Counted from the stretch's first letter, positions 1 to 11,525 are shown. The stretch is DNA of 64,000 nt from Pinus tabuliformis (GCA_031772625.1 CM062818.1:1683422167-1683486166), one strand, 5' to 3'. Program-made: numbers and translations. Notes: generated from the sequence alone by a model not told the origin.

Positions 1-489
1 CCATATGAGGACATTTCTCATGTTGATTCTTATCAGTCATGCCTTTGTGCATATTCTCAATGAAAGAGATCTTCTTTATTCTTGACCATGCTTCCAGAGC
101 AATTCCTCATACTCATTAACATATATGCTGACACATTGAAAACATAGATGGATACATACCTCATCTTAGTTCTTTCCTTGATCATTTTAGCTTCCTTTGA
201 TAGCCTCCTGGATTGAGATTTCCTCAATCTCCTTTGCTTTGCTACATCTTTCTCTACCTGCTTATCATCCTTTCTTGAATCACCATAGGTGGAATTCCCA
301 TCGAGACATCTGCTTCTTTTGAAAGTCATGAATCCTTTATTGAGGATTTCACCGAAAGATCCTTATAGTCCTCATCCTAAAAATGCTCCTTTCTGCTGAT
401 GATAGTGGCCTTCTAAGATGATTCTTCTTGATCATGATCATTTTTTATGTATTGATGGGGTCATTTAATGGATACATCCTTCTTACATG

Positions 490-1477
490 AATATCTTTAT
501 CTGAGCTACCTCTACATAATTCTCCTACATTCCTGAAGATGCCATTCTCATTAATCACGCATTCTATCCTACTTCTACATGTTCCTATGATACCCAAAAC
601 TTTAAAGAAGACTTATGTGAAGAAGTTGATCTTAGTCATAGTAGAGATCCGGAGGAGCTTCCTTCTTCAACTTCTTATCTTCTTCTTTCACTTCTTGGGT
701 AATGTGGGATTCTTCTTGTTTCCTCTTATTGTTGTCCTTCTTGAACTTAGGACAATCCCTCTTATAGTGTCCATATTCTTGGCAGCCAAAGCATTGGACT
801 TTGGACATATCTCTTTTACCCTTTCTCTATGGACCAAACTTGCCAAATTTCCCTTTTCTCTTGGCCATAGCAGCAAATGCCTGCTCCTTTGATCCCACAT
901 CATCCTTGGCTTTGAGTCTAGTCTCCTCAATTTTGCATAGAGACCAAAGTTCATTCAGCGGAGTAGCTTCCTTCTTGGCATATATACTTGATGTGAAGTT
1001 GCCCCACTCCTCAGGTAATCCATTGAGTACCACAATTGTCATTTCTTTATCTGACATAAATTATCATGGTCCTTGTAGTTGGTCTCTCATCTTAGAGATA
1101 TTCATGAAGTAGGGAGCTATTCCTCCTTCTTTGAATATCTTCATCTTATAAAATTCATTACACAATGATATCACTTCTCCAGCTGTACTAATTGAGAATA
1201 GCTCCACCAACTTATCATAGATTTCTTTAGATGTTTCAAGTTTGGAAACATAAGGAATGGGAGGGTCCTTGATGGATTCTATCAGAATCCTTTGGGCCCT
1301 TGTTTCATCCTTATTATACTTTGCTAGGGCTTGAGTTTGATCCTTTCTAGGAACAGTGACATTCCCTTTGATATATTCCATAACTTCATTTTATTTGAGG
1401 AGTAGATCAATCCTCTTTTTCCATTTAAGGAAATTAGTAGTCCCAACTAATTTGTTGCTTTCCTTGCCAAACGACAT
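490..1477 (-). pseudogene. CopA gag remnant (UBN2/copia gag with zinc knuckle)
   Basis: The minus strand encodes a typical plant copia Gag. The start region reads MSFGKESNKLVGTTNFLKWK, placed at 1475-1477. The middle contains gag-type text such as ILIESIKDPPIPYVSKL and the hallmark LNGLPEEWGNF. A CCHC knuckle, CFGCQEYGHYKRDC, lies at about 751-792. Gag would form the particle that packages element RNA in the cytoplasm. The coding texture continues from the leader side of the 5' LTR, in the position expected for gag. The copy is broken in several places, so it is given as a fossil. Confidence 0.75.
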
Positions 1478-1845
1478 TTGATATGTTTAGGAGAGGACAT
1501 ACAAATACTTACTTGAGAGTGATGGCGATGGAGAGATCTTGCCGCTTCTTTGAAAATTTGATGATTTGACTTCTTGGATCTTGGATTTCTTCAAAGTGCT
1601 TTCTTCAAGATGTCTTGTGAGAGATTTGCTTGTTGATGAAAGCTTCTCAATGTGTAGATCTAAAAGGATCTTTGATGGAGACTTCTTCTTGTAGATACTT
1701 TTAGATGGAAGGCTTTCTTCTTTCTTTGTTCCTAGGATGGTAGTCCTTCTTGATGGATCTATGAGAGGAGATGGTAGTCCTCCTTGTCTTTGATGGGTCT
1801 GTAACCCTAGCTTGTAGATCTGATGCTTCAATCTTCTATGTGTTC

Positions 1846-2432
1846 ATTAGGGGAATTTTGAGCTCTAAAATGGACCTCCTAAGAAAAATGTACAACCAAA
1901 ATAAACTTTATAAGAACCAATAGGATTCAAGATGTTGATGTCAACCACGGGGATGATTCACCATTTTTGGAGTAAAAAGTAAAAAGATTAAAAAATAATA
2001 AAATAATAAAACTATTTTTTCAACTTATCTCCCTAAGTTTTTACTCAAATTTCGAGCGGAAGTATTCATTGGATGTAAAAAATGATTCCTCATCCAAGCA
2101 GTACCCATGTTGCATACTTTCAATGGACGTTGCTACATGAAAAATGAGAAATACATGATTGTATTTCTCATTTTTCATGTATCAACGTCCATTGAAAGTA
2201 TGCAACATGGGTACTGCTTGGATGAGGAATCAATTTTTACATCCAACGAGTGTTTCCGCTCGAAATGTGAGTAAACCAATAGGGAGATAAGTTGAAAATA
2301 TGAGTTGAAAATATAGTTTTTTCTTTTTTCCCTTTAAAATTTGATGATGTAATCTACTCTTATTTTATTATTTCCACTATTATTTTATAATTTCCTTAGG
2401 AGGCCCATTTTAGACCTAAAAATTCCCTCAAT
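1846..2432. mobile_element. Foldback/MITE-like DNA element in the CopA leader
   Basis: The ends are inverted copies of each other over roughly 38 bp: left GGGAATTTT at 1851 running through CCTCCTAAG at 1883, right CTTAGGAGG from 2395 to AATTCCC at 2427. Inside, a second inverted repeat spans about 1995-2325, and its core arms, 2084-2154 and 2161-2231, match over 71 bp with one mismatch around a 6-base loop. There is no coding capacity. It sits between the copia primer site and gag, so it inserted after CopA arrived. I could not find a clean target duplication, so the superfamily is open (Mutator-like MITE or foldback). Confidence 0.75.
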
Positions 2433-2465
2433 GCTTGAGATGCCCTTCCTTGATGTGTTACCTTA

Positions 2466-2477
2466 GCTCCAATTCCA
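2466..2477 (-). other. CopA primer-binding site
   Basis: Directly inside the LTR, the minus strand reads TGGAATTGGAGC. This resembles the plant copia primer site for initiator-Met tRNA (TGGTATCAGAGC). Its position next to the LTR boundary fixes both the element orientation and the LTR end at 2478. Confidence 0.6.
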
Positions 2478-3744
2478 TGTTGAAGAATCTAGGGCATCTA
2501 GGGTATGATGAGATTCTTCTGATGATGATAACAATTTGTGAAGCACTTTTTACTTTTCTTATTTAGCACAATCTTCTCTTAATATTATTAGAGTGTGTTC
2601 TCTTACTTCATCAAACAATTACCAAAACAAGAGACAAGAACACAAGATGTTGGCTCTCAGCCAGGGCAAAACCTCTCTCCCCTAGAGAGGAAAACCCTTC
2701 TGCAAATTTCTCTTATTGAAGCTTCAATTGACAAATGCCAAACCCTAGACCCTTGACAAGAAGACCCTCCAAGCACAAGTCTAGCCTTTCCTTTTGATCC
2801 AATATCACTTCCTCTTGCAGCACTTCATCCTCCTCCTTCTGTCAACTGATAGCTTTACTGCAACAGCCCTAGTTTGCATGACATAGAAGGGACCTTCTTC
2901 TTTTCTTCCTTTGCTTGAGATGTAGACTTACTTAACAAGGAAGAGGACCTTATTCTTAACCCAACCAAGCTCTTTTCTCTGATGTAGTTGCATATTTGGG
3001 ACATCAGTAGTATGACCCTTATTCTTCACATGTGTGAGAGGATACCTTCAAGAGTTATTTCTTTGTTTTCTCTCTTTCCTTCGCTTGAGTTGTCTCTTCC
3101 TTCGCTTGAGTGAGAGGCCTAATTGGCACTCTTTTATAGCCCAACCAAGCCTCTTTGTATGACTGTACTAGTAGGTTTGTTATGACAACAGAATGAGCCT
3201 CTTTTACCTCCCAGGTGTGACTGTAATTAGGCCTTAAATAGACCTTTCAAACTCAACCTTCTATCCTTCCTTCTTCGTTGCAATAGAGACACCTTCTCTT
3301 GTCTTTTTGCACCCATTTCTAGTCCTGCTCCTTCGCTGATTTCAGAGATGACTTGTTGCCCCTTTGGTAAGGACGAATGGCCCTATATATAGGAGTCTGC
3401 CCCTCCTATTGGGCCGACTTGATCAATTTAGGCCGATTTCTCCTTGAAATTCTGAATTACTTCTTTTGATGAGGCCGATGTATGGAGGAGGCTTATGACT
3501 TTGCTTGGAGGTCATTCTTTGACTCTAATACATAGATTTACATGGTGTAACATGCCCATAAGGGTCTTCAACAATTACATTGACTCTTTGAGTTTCCTAA
3601 AAGCACTTAAACATGTGCTTGACCTATGAAATGAGCAAGAAACTCATTTTCACAATTGACAAAAATAATAACTCTTTTCTTTTACAAGTACAAAGATCAA
3701 AATTACATTTATGAAGACCGAACCTAGTTACACTTTCTTCAATA
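2478..3744 (-). repeat. CopA 5' LTR
   Basis: The LTR is bounded by TGTTGAAG on the primer-site side and by CAATA on the outer side (minus strand TATTGAAGAAAGTGTAACTA). The outer end matches the start of the CopB LTR at 4286 and of the solo LTR at 50827-51711 (TGTTG...TGTAACTAG), so three copies of one LTR family lie in the window. The inner part shares text with the solo LTR near CAAGATGT and CCAGGG. The length of about 1.27 kb is longer than the 885-bp solo copy. Confidence 0.7.
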
Positions 3745-5240
3745 GGTTCATCACTTCATTTTGAGAGGGATTGATGTTCGGCATCATATTCTCCATGTGT
3801 CATGCACTAGACGAGGACTGATAACTGTAAGTCCCAGCGAAGGCACTAGGAAGGAGAATTGTGGATTGGATAAGCATTTGAGATTGATGCTCCTTGAGGA
3901 TAGAAAATTCAAGATAGGAAGTTGACCGACACTCTTTCAGGATTGGACACGTATCCAAGACAAGTGTGGTCAAAGAGGATTGATATTATTTTAGGATGGG
4001 TATTCCAAGATAAGAACAATCCTAAAAGGACATACCTAGTGAACATTCAGATAGGGTATGTGCCTTAGAGGTTCTGTGGTGTCTCACGTAAAGAATCCCA
4101 ACATTATGCTCTGAAATAAAATGAGCTTGTCAGTTAAAAGCTTTACTATGTTGATAGTGTTGGTTATGATGTTGATGCTTAAAGACGACTTATCAATCTG
4201 ACTCTTCTTATGAGAACTCTTCAGTTTGAGAATATCCTTGTACCGGTAGTACACTTATGAATACCTCCCTAGTTAAGAGGGAGTGTTGGAAAATGTAACT
4301 AGTTTCGTTATTCATAATTTTCATTGTACTTATGTCATTATGTATATCTTATTTTACAAGCAAAAAGAAGAAAGAAAAATATTATTTTGAAGCATGTGTT
4401 TCATGCTCTATTTATTTGGTCAACTAGGTTAAGCATGCATTTCATGCTCCTAGGGTTTGTCATGTCAAAAAGAATATTTGTAATAAGTTAAGAGAGTCAT
4501 TATCATTTGTATAAGACCCTTTTGGCCAAGTTGTTACATGTAAAAGATATCATTTTTGAGTCTAGAACGTCATTTGTAGCCTCCAAGACCAAGTCGGCCC
4601 TACCAGTGAAAAGTCAGCCTAAGAGAGGGTTATTCGACCTCATGATAAGCACATATAAAGGAAGATAGTTCGACCTCATTAGTATACACTTTTGTAGTTC
4701 GATCTCAAGCAAGAAATGGAAGACAAGAAGAGCGAAAGGCTAGAAGACAAGAAGGAAGACCAAGCGAAGGAAGGAGATCTGATTTCTACCTATTTTTGCC
4801 GACACGTGTGAAGATTCTAGGGTTTCTACAGCGGTTGTAGGGTTGAGAATTAAAGGCCGAAGTTGCAGATTTGAGCTAAGTGTCGAAACCAAGATTTGGA
4901 GCAGATCATAGGAGGTTTGACTTTTGTTGACCTTGTTGACCTAAGCTAGTTTGAGGAAACATTTGTTGGAGGGCTGACTTGGTGCTTGGATGAGGCTTTG
5001 AATTTGGTCTTTGGGTATTGGATTTCTCATTTGAATTGATTCTATAAGAAGAGAAGAGATTCTTTCTAGGTTTTCCCTTTGGAGGGGTTTTGCCCTGGCT
5101 TGGAGCCTACATTTTATGTCTGTTGTTTTTATGATCTTGATGGTTTATTCTCTTGATAATTGTTTGATGAAAAGAACCTAATAAATAACAATAAGAAGAT
5201 AACTTAAGTTCACAAGCTTTTATCAAGGATAAGGAGCATT
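3745..5240 (+). mobile_element. CopB: 3' end of a copia element
   Basis: Bases 3745-4273 are degraded internal DNA that I cannot assign to a protein with confidence. They end in a purine tract, TAAGAGGGAG (about 4274-4285), immediately before an LTR start TGTTGGAAAATGTAACTAG at 4286. This is the standard 3' polypurine tract and 3' LTR junction of plant copia elements on the plus strand. The LTR is of the same family as CopA. No 5' half is present here; it abuts the CopA LTR in the opposite orientation. Confidence 0.65.
4286..5240 (+). repeat. CopB 3' LTR
   Basis: The start is exact (TGTTGG after the polypurine tract). The end is estimated, because similarity to the CopA LTR fades near 5160-5275 where LINE sequence begins. 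The text around 5075-5105 (gene-like GGTTTTCCC...GGGGTTTTGCCCTGGCTTGGAGCC) is the counterpart of the AGCCAGGGCAAAACC stretch at 2658 in the CopA LTR. Confidence 0.6.
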
Positions 5241-7163
5241 GTTTTAAATGTTGCCATACTAGATTCTCCAAAGCCCTTCTCATTTTCCTTTCTTGGGAGT
5301 GAATGTACAAGGAGGTGATCAAGAGATTCATCATCTTTTGAATAGATTATAATTTATACCTACTAGGTCTCTGAAATGTTCTCTTCTTACAAATTTTCAA
5401 GTTAGAATCTTATTTGATAATAACAACTAAAGCACTATGAGCTTCCAAAAATCTTTACACCACCATCTCTTTCACTCCTCTTCGTTCTCTCTGATCCTAA
5501 ACTCAGAGCCTAGTTTTGTTGTATAATTTCTTATATCATTCTTTTCCATCCTTGGTTCCGTATGGAGTTAGACACAAGGTCTATTGCATTTGCTATGCTT
5601 CTAATCCATGGTGTAGTTTTTAAAGATAATGACTTCCTATGATTGTTTTTATAGCCTTTAGCCTATATGGATCCTCTTGAATTCTTAGTCTTTATTTTCT
5701 CGACCTTCCAAGCCAACATTTTTCTCATTGATGGATAATATTTCACTAATTCCCTTCAAATGAGTGAGGGCCCTTCAAAAGCCTTCATTTCAATTCTAAT
5801 CCAATCCTCCATTGACCCAAGAGCTATAATCACTTTTCTCCATAAGCCTTCATTCCTTTTCATTCTCCACATACTTTTTGTTGATAAAGCTTGTTCACAT
5901 AGATGAAAATTATTTAATCGCTACCCTCCCTGTCGTTTTGCAAACTTTTTCCTCTTAAACAATGTTATTCCTTTCCTTTCTCTTTTTCTTGTCCAGAGGA
6001 AGCTAAAGCACTTTTTTCTACTTTTTCCCAACATTCATTTTAGTATGTAGGCTAAAGCTAAAGAATGCCAACAAATAAATATCCCCTCCAAAACTAATTT
6101 GACCAAAGTTAGCTTGCCTTGTATAACCATTGGTAGGATGATTAATCATCCTCTCTTCATTTTTTTCATAGAGCCAAGTCCAACCCTTGAATCTATAGTT
6201 AGTGAGTTTGAGTAAAACTTTAGATATCTTAACCTTGCATCAATATTTGAGCAAATTGTCTCTCTAAACCTTCCTTGAAGATTTATGAGCATTCACCTAC
6301 ATCCATTTTGCCTTACTGTATAACTCAAGGATCTCTTTATGTTTCTCTATTTCCCTAACTTTTTCCATGCCAAACAAAACCACATTATAATAGTAAATAT
6401 GATAAGGAAAATAGTTTCTCATTTTCATTTTAATACCCTTTATGGGACCTTCCCTTTTAGATGCATTTACCATTATACTCAAACCTTTTGCAATCAACAA
6501 GATTAAGAAATGAGACATAAGGCATCCCTGCATTTGACCCCTAGTAGGAAAGAAGAAATTGGATATTGACCCATTAATCGACATGACAAAAGAAGTTAAG
6601 AAATTGAATCCCATAATCTAATTTACTACTTAATATCTCATCCCAATCTGAATCAAAATAACCCCATGATCTAATTAGCTCACCTTAATAAGCCTTAGCT
6701 CAAGTCTAACCTCATCATCATAGTTGAAATTTTTCAATTTTATTATATGTAGTCCTCGTGCCATTCTCACCACATCATGAATTTTCCTATTGTGAAGAAA
6801 TTTGGACAACTCTTCTGAGATAAAGTTGGGGAAAATTCTTTGAAGTCTATTTGCTGGAATTATTGTTGAAATTGTGTACACAAAAGATTGCACAGTGAGA
6901 CAGTTTTATGGATCATTTTCCTTTGAAATTAAAGCTATAAATGTTTCATTTAGTGCACCCAATACTTCACTAGAAACTTTAGATTCTTTTACCACCCTCA
7001 ATAACTCCTCTTCTAGAAAGTCATAGAAACACAAGTAAAATTCCATTGTCCAGCCATGTGGACTTGGACTGTTTGCCTTCTTAAAAGATTGTAGAATTGA
7101 TATGAGTGTGTCTTTGGTTACTTTAGCTTCAAGTTCCTCAATTTTGTTGTTCTTTGATCTCAT
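5230..7163 (-). pseudogene. LINE ORF2 reverse transcriptase, decayed
   Basis: The first frame (6906-7163) contains ILQSFKKANSPSPHGWTMEF, matching the L1 finger segment that usually reads LxxxKAPGPDGFxxEF. The next frame (6675-6893) matches the ANRLQRIFPNFISEEL block. The third (6297-6614) holds the INGSISNFFFPTRGQMQGC block, equivalent to NGxPxxxFxxxRGLRQGCPLSP. The tail frame at 5107-5334 ends in a zf-RVT-like segment. The frames are in different phases and contain stops, so no active enzyme is encoded. In a live copy this protein copies element RNA at a nicked target. Confidence 0.75.
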
Positions 7164-7720
7164 TTATGTTTGCCTTAGGAGGTTCTTGGAATAAAATTTT
7201 GAAGTGCCTTACTCCTCCTTATGCTATCCTTCAGAATTTTCTTAGCTTCCTCCCATCTTTCTTACTTATCTCCCATGTCTTTTTGATGTTCTTTCAATAT
7301 TTACTTAGTTTTGGAAAATTTTAGTATTCTCATTGCCATCTACTAGCCAAGTAGACCTATTCTTGAGTCTCCACTCTATTTCTTCGTGTTCCAATAGCTT
7401 CCTTTTTATTCTTTCTAAAGATTTTAGATTAGTATTCTCCTGTGCTGTAGTGATTCCTTCCTTATTTGTTCCAAACAATTTCTTGATCTATTCCTTGGTC
7501 TCAATAAGATTTTGTTGGGCATTCTAGGCTTTTTTCTTTGCCCACTCTGCTATTATGTTTTAAACTTTCATAAAATTTATTGTTGATTCTCAAATAGTTG
7601 TCTCCTTTGTATTAGGTTCATATTTCTTTCAATTACGAGTGATAAATTCCTGAAACATTCTTCTTTCAACAAATTATGTTTATGTTTGAAGGGTCTTGGG
7701 GATTAAATGGATAAGAAACT
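5240..7720 (-). mobile_element. 5'-truncated L1-like LINE
   Basis: Several minus-strand reading frames carry consecutive parts of an L1-type ORF2. A linker-like region upstream of the polymerase lies at about 7163-7720, reverse transcriptase at 6297-7163, and a C-terminal region at about 5230-5334. No endonuclease domain is seen upstream, so the copy is 5'-truncated, as is common for LINEs. The 3' tail and poly(A) are not visible because the CopB LTR abuts that end. Confidence 0.75.
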
Positions 7721-7759
7721 TTTAAAAATAAGAGGATGGTCACACGCTTGATGAAAACA

Positions 7760-8339
7760 TAAGAGCATGAATCAAACATTCTCATAGTTATTTTTCAAAG
7801 TTCCTTCAGTGGCATGGGCCTTGAACTGAGCTTCATCACAGCTATCATTTGCCTGGGGGGTGTTAAAATTGGACATGAAGGTTTCACACTTTCTCTTTTG
7901 GTGATTGAGCTGCAAATTTGGTGTTTTGAATACATTCTCATGAAAGCCCATAAGTTCATCATAATGAGGACCGGTTTGATTCTCTCTAATATCTATACCC
8001 CTAATGGCTCCCTTTGAGCTAGTGGAAGAAGGATCGGTCACAGTAGAGGCAGTTCCAGTTGTTACAAGTCATGTACTGGAATACAGTGGATGATGAAACT
8101 GTGCCTGATGCACTTGCTCTGTCAAGTGAATCTCATTGTCTTCTTCTCCATTCACTTGGGAAAATGAATCCTTTTCAACAAGTGTAGCCTTTTCAATTTC
8201 AACAAGAATGAAGTTATAATCCTTATTACTGCTATCATATTCTTGCAACGAAACTTTTTCAATGATGCCAGCAGGGCTTCCCCTATTGGATACTTTGCAA
8301 AGCTTCAGGTTTGTTGCACATTTCTCTGTCATTTCCAGC
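7760..8339 (-). pseudogene. X-a gag-downstream segment, left piece
   Basis: Two minus-strand frames, 8069-8332 and 7772-8041, have an acidic, coding-like composition with no recognised domain. The right boundary is the GypA insertion, whose target duplication CCAGC is at 8335-8339. The matching sequence resumes at 23826 on the other side of GypA. I place it in family X because it lies in line with the X-a gag remnant, primer site and LTR at 29307-31180. The left end meets the LINE near 7720-7770. It could instead be an old host-gene fragment; I consider that less likely. Confidence 0.45.
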
Positions 8340-9390
8340 TGTCACACGGAATCAGTCAAAAGTGCAGACACAACCGACCTTCCTAGAAGTCTAAGACGTT
8401 CTAATGACAAACAAAACAAACTGGAGCTACCCTTATCTAAACATACATTATGATATGAGAAATCAAGTGTTTCGTTCTTACCTTTGTCCAAACGCTGTTG
8501 TAGAAGTCCAAGCTTTGTTGATCTGGATGAGCTCCTCCTTTTCTCCAAAACCTGCAATCACCAACAGTCAAACAATTAAATAGCACCTGATTATAACATA
8601 AAACAAAGCATATTCAACATATATACCAAGGAGTACATGAAATAACCCATAAACAACAAGTTATTGAGAAGAATGGACCAATTTGCATTAAAGGTAATCA
8701 AAAGGAACCATTACAACCTGAGCCTTGGTGTTGTGCAAGCTCCTTCCAGGGTCCACAAGAGTCTTCCTCTACTTTGACAAAGCTCACCCACTTCCAAATA
8801 GAACAAGCAAAGATGGCAATCTCTCCTCACAAGCTTCTAAATGGGAGTCCTAATTCCTGCTGCATTTACCCTTAGAAATGTATAGCTTTTCAACCTCTCT
8901 CCTTCTGGTCCAATGCCTGTACTTATAGTGCTCAAGAGGAAGTTAATCAGGTCCACCATCAATGGGATAGTCCCCTCTTTGGATGGGATAGCTCCCCTAT
9001 TGATGGGATAAGTTCCTCTTTGGTAGGAGTGCATGAACCATCTGGAGGCGCTCAATACACGTCGAACAACCTTCTAGAATGCTCTAGAAATAACCACAAG
9101 TGACTTTTTAAAGATGAAACTTGCGCATTTTAACCTTTTCAGGGGGACGCACCTGCACCTTTACATACAGAGCGTCCAAAGACGCAGCTTTTGTGAACCT
9201 TGGGTGCGTCCCCGCAGGTAAGGTTGAGAGAACATGCATCCCCAGAGATAAATACATTTAGAAAGGCTTTCTCTCTTTTTGGAGTTTGACATGGAGAGCA
9301 GAGGCATAAGACTTGCTTAAGAGGGTAGTATGACTGTTGATAGAGCCATACCGACTGTAAATAGCCATGGTGACATTTTTTAGTGTAACA
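8340..9390 (-). repeat. GypA 3' LTR
   Basis: On the plus strand it runs from TGTCACACGG to AGTGTAACA. On the minus strand a TATA box, TATAAGTA, lies at 8920-8927 and would start transcription leftward. A cluster of GACGCA/TGCGTCC motifs lies at 9143-9213 and recurs in the other LTR, in the leader and upstream of the antisense gene. Confidence 0.92.
8920..8927 (-). promoter_or_regulatory. TATA box in the GypA 3' LTR
   Basis: The minus strand reads TATAAGTA here, and the same octamer is found at 23355-23362 in the 5' LTR, where it would drive the element's genomic RNA. It is supported by sequence only; the start site is not known. Confidence 0.5.
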
Positions 9391-9405
9391 GATTGCCCCC
9401 TAAAG
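9391..9405 (-). other. GypA polypurine tract
   Basis: The minus strand reads CTTTAGGGGGCAATC and touches the LTR end at 9390. GypC has CTTTAGGGGGCATC at the same place (57967-57980), which ties the two families together. It would prime plus-strand DNA synthesis. Confidence 0.75.
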
Positions 9406-10530
9406 TGCGAAGCCTGGAATAGATTAAGGTTTTGTATTATCTAGGAAGGGTGAAGCGCTTTATCATTTCGAGGATTATCTTGTGGAGAACCCGGTCAGAA
9501 CCTGCAATTTTCAACACAAAATACATGTATAAGATTATATCATCACTGAGGTAGGCATTCCCATACTCAGATTGAAACTTTAACTAACAGACTAACTACT
9601 CTGATACAGAAATGATTTTTCAGTACATCATAATCATAGACTTTTGTAGACACAGTATGGGCGCAGCCATCTGTTTATAGTTAGTCTACTTAGATAATGA
9701 ATACAAAACTCCTCGCAGCCTGGATGGTAAAGATTGGATCCAGGGTCTTCATTCCTACTTCTCGAATTGGTACGATTCTAACCATGCGAATAAATGAGTC
9801 GATGTCAAACATGGTAGAAACCACTTGATTACCAGTTGATGATGTAAACTGTTAACAAGCGTGAGAGAGACCACCAGTAATGTCAATGGTTCTCAAAGTA
9901 CCCAGTACACTCCATGAGATGTGAATGAATGAGTTGATGTCGAACATTTCACGGAATCCTTTGATCGAAAGTCAATGATGTAAACTGACGTCAAAGGCGA
10001 GAAACCTGCCATTGATGCATGCAGACTTCAAGGTACTGACGATTTCTAAGTCATCTCTCTAGATAATGTGCTGATGTTGATAGAAAGTGACCCGTTGCAG
10101 GCAAGCCCACAACACGAAATCCTTGTTCAAGTTGGAGAAATGTTGCTGTAAGGACTGACTCAGGGATGGTCAAATGGATGACAAGTATTTTGCATATGAA
10201 AGTTTTGTTTGCAGACCTCTTGAACACATAACGACACGACGGATGGTTTGGTGCTAAATAACTCAAAGTTAATCCCCGGAACCCGGTTGAAGACTTTCAA
10301 AAGTGGTTTGATCAACTGTGAGGTGAAAGATTTCCCAACCCAGGTGAATGAAAAGTGTCGTGTCCAAGAGTGATAATAAAGTTTCTTCTGAGACAAAAGG
10401 TAACAAATAGGCTCATTCTTCTCTCTTTTCCCCCACCATTTCTGGAAAGTACCTCTTTATTTTTAACAAGCTTGAGGAGGATAACATATGCTTGATTATA
10501 AGCTCATCCTTCGGATGAGTCCAACCCAGT
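9406..10530 (-). other. GypA conserved 3' non-coding region
   Basis: No frame here has coding character. Short blocks match GypC at 58000-59150, for example CGCAGCCTGGATGG (GypC CGCAGCCCGGATGG), GATCCAGGGTCTTCA and AGGAGGATAACATATGCTTG. Conservation between two otherwise diverged elements of a stretch that encodes nothing suggests an RNA or DNA signal near the 3' end. Its role is unknown. Confidence 0.6.
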
Positions 10531-10539
10531 TTTGATTCG

Positions 10540-11010
10540 AACCCTAGGAAGGAGTGGTTCGTTCCTGTTTGTAATTGAACAGGTCCTTTACTGTGAAATG
10601 TTTAACGAGCCCAGTATAGGAGAAACTCGGTGTTTTTCAATTTTAGAGAGTCTGAAAAACTTAAGGAGACTCCAAGTTGAACTTTTTCGTAAATTTGTGT
10701 CCCTCAAGCCCGAAAAAAGTATAAAATAATACCTGAGGGAACCGCTTGATCTTGCGACCAAGGAGTACTTTCATAATTAGTGTCACTGACCTGAAAAGTA
10801 AAAAGCGATCAAGGACACGTCGTTTTATTTCCGTATCGAGTTTGAAACAACAAAAACCCGGCAATCTTTTCCTGATTTTACGGTCAGAAAAGAGCTATAA
10901 GGGGACCGTCTTTTAATTCTGTTTTAACGAGTGTAAAAGAAACGCTCAGCAATCTTTTCATTTTTTAGGAGTCAGAAAAGGGCTTAAAAGATGACTCTGA
11001 TGTTTTGGTT
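10540..11010. repeat. Array of short stem-loops in GypA (AACGAG...CTCG type)
   Basis: This stretch is built of successive short inverted repeats spaced by T-rich DNA: TTTAACGAG followed 15-25 bases later by an ACTCG or GCTC complement, GAGTC...GACTC pairs (10970-11000), and CCCTCA...TGAGGG (10700-10740). The same pattern, often with the identical TTTAACGAG start, forms a longer array in GypC at 59160-59990. No protein is encoded. Confidence 0.55.
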
Positions 11011-11387
11011 CGTGAAAAATGACAAATTTCCCTCTAAGTCCCTTTGTCCTGCACAAAAGCGACACATTACTCATACCTGTTTAAGATAGGTAAAAATACA
11101 TCGAAAAGCATCTTTCCATGGTGAAAAATGAACAAATTCATCCAAAAAACCTATAAAAAGACTTTTTACCATGTCATTTTTACCGTTTGACTGTTGAGGT
11201 TGAAAAAGGAGCTTTTGACAAGAAACTCCCCGTGGTTGCTGCGGAAAATCCGACCGTCAGAATCGAACGCCGTCTCTTCCAGGTATTTTACAACATCCTA
11301 CTCTTCATTTTCATCCGATTAAAGTTGATTTTTAGGCTTTAGTTTCATTTTTTGGTGGGGTTTAGGTTTTAGAATGCGCCACTCGGT

Positions 11388-11525
11388 GGACGCAGGTGCC
11401 CTTCGGGTGACCTGCGTCCCCCGACTTTTTCCTATGCAGGAAAATGGTCGGGGGACGCAGCCCACCTTCAGGCCAGCTGCGTCCGGACGCCCTGTGTTGT
11501 AAACGCGGGGTGCGTCCTCCGTGAA
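11388..11525. other. GC-rich hairpin island upstream of the antisense gene
   Basis: Two strong hairpins stand back to back. GACGCAGGT at 11389 pairs with ACCTGCGTC ending at 11418 around a TTCG-type turn, and GCGTCCCCCGAC (11414-11425) pairs with GTCGGGGGACGC (11447-11458). More GGACGC/TGCGTCC copies follow to 11520. The island lies 75-210 bases before the antisense start codon, so it may be its promoter or leader; that is inference. Confidence 0.6.

Larger units (their letters stand above)
1..3744 (-). mobile_element. CopA: 5' part of a Ty1/copia retrotransposon
   Basis: The parts read on the minus strand in the order 5' LTR (2478-3744), primer-binding site next to it (2466-2477), leader, and gag (about 490-1477). 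Downstream of gag, toward base 1, the sequence still has coding texture but I could not assign protease or integrase, and the element leaves the window there. The family is called from a UBN2-type gag, a CCHC knuckle and an initiator-Met-type primer site. The leader is interrupted by a separate foldback element at 1846-2432. The copy is a fossil with several breaks in the coding part. Confidence 0.75.

Noticed and set aside
801-1112. Plus-strand frames at 539-1112
   Set aside because: They are shadows of the CopA gag on the minus strand.
2084-2231. microRNA precursor from the near-perfect hairpin
   Set aside because: The hairpin is nested within longer terminal inverted repeats, which fits a transposon better. 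Small-RNA production is possible but not shown.
7772-8332. Possible exons of a host gene split by GypA
   Set aside because: The coding-like pieces line up with the X-a gag remnant, primer site and LTR, have no recognised host domain and contain stops. A host origin is not excluded.
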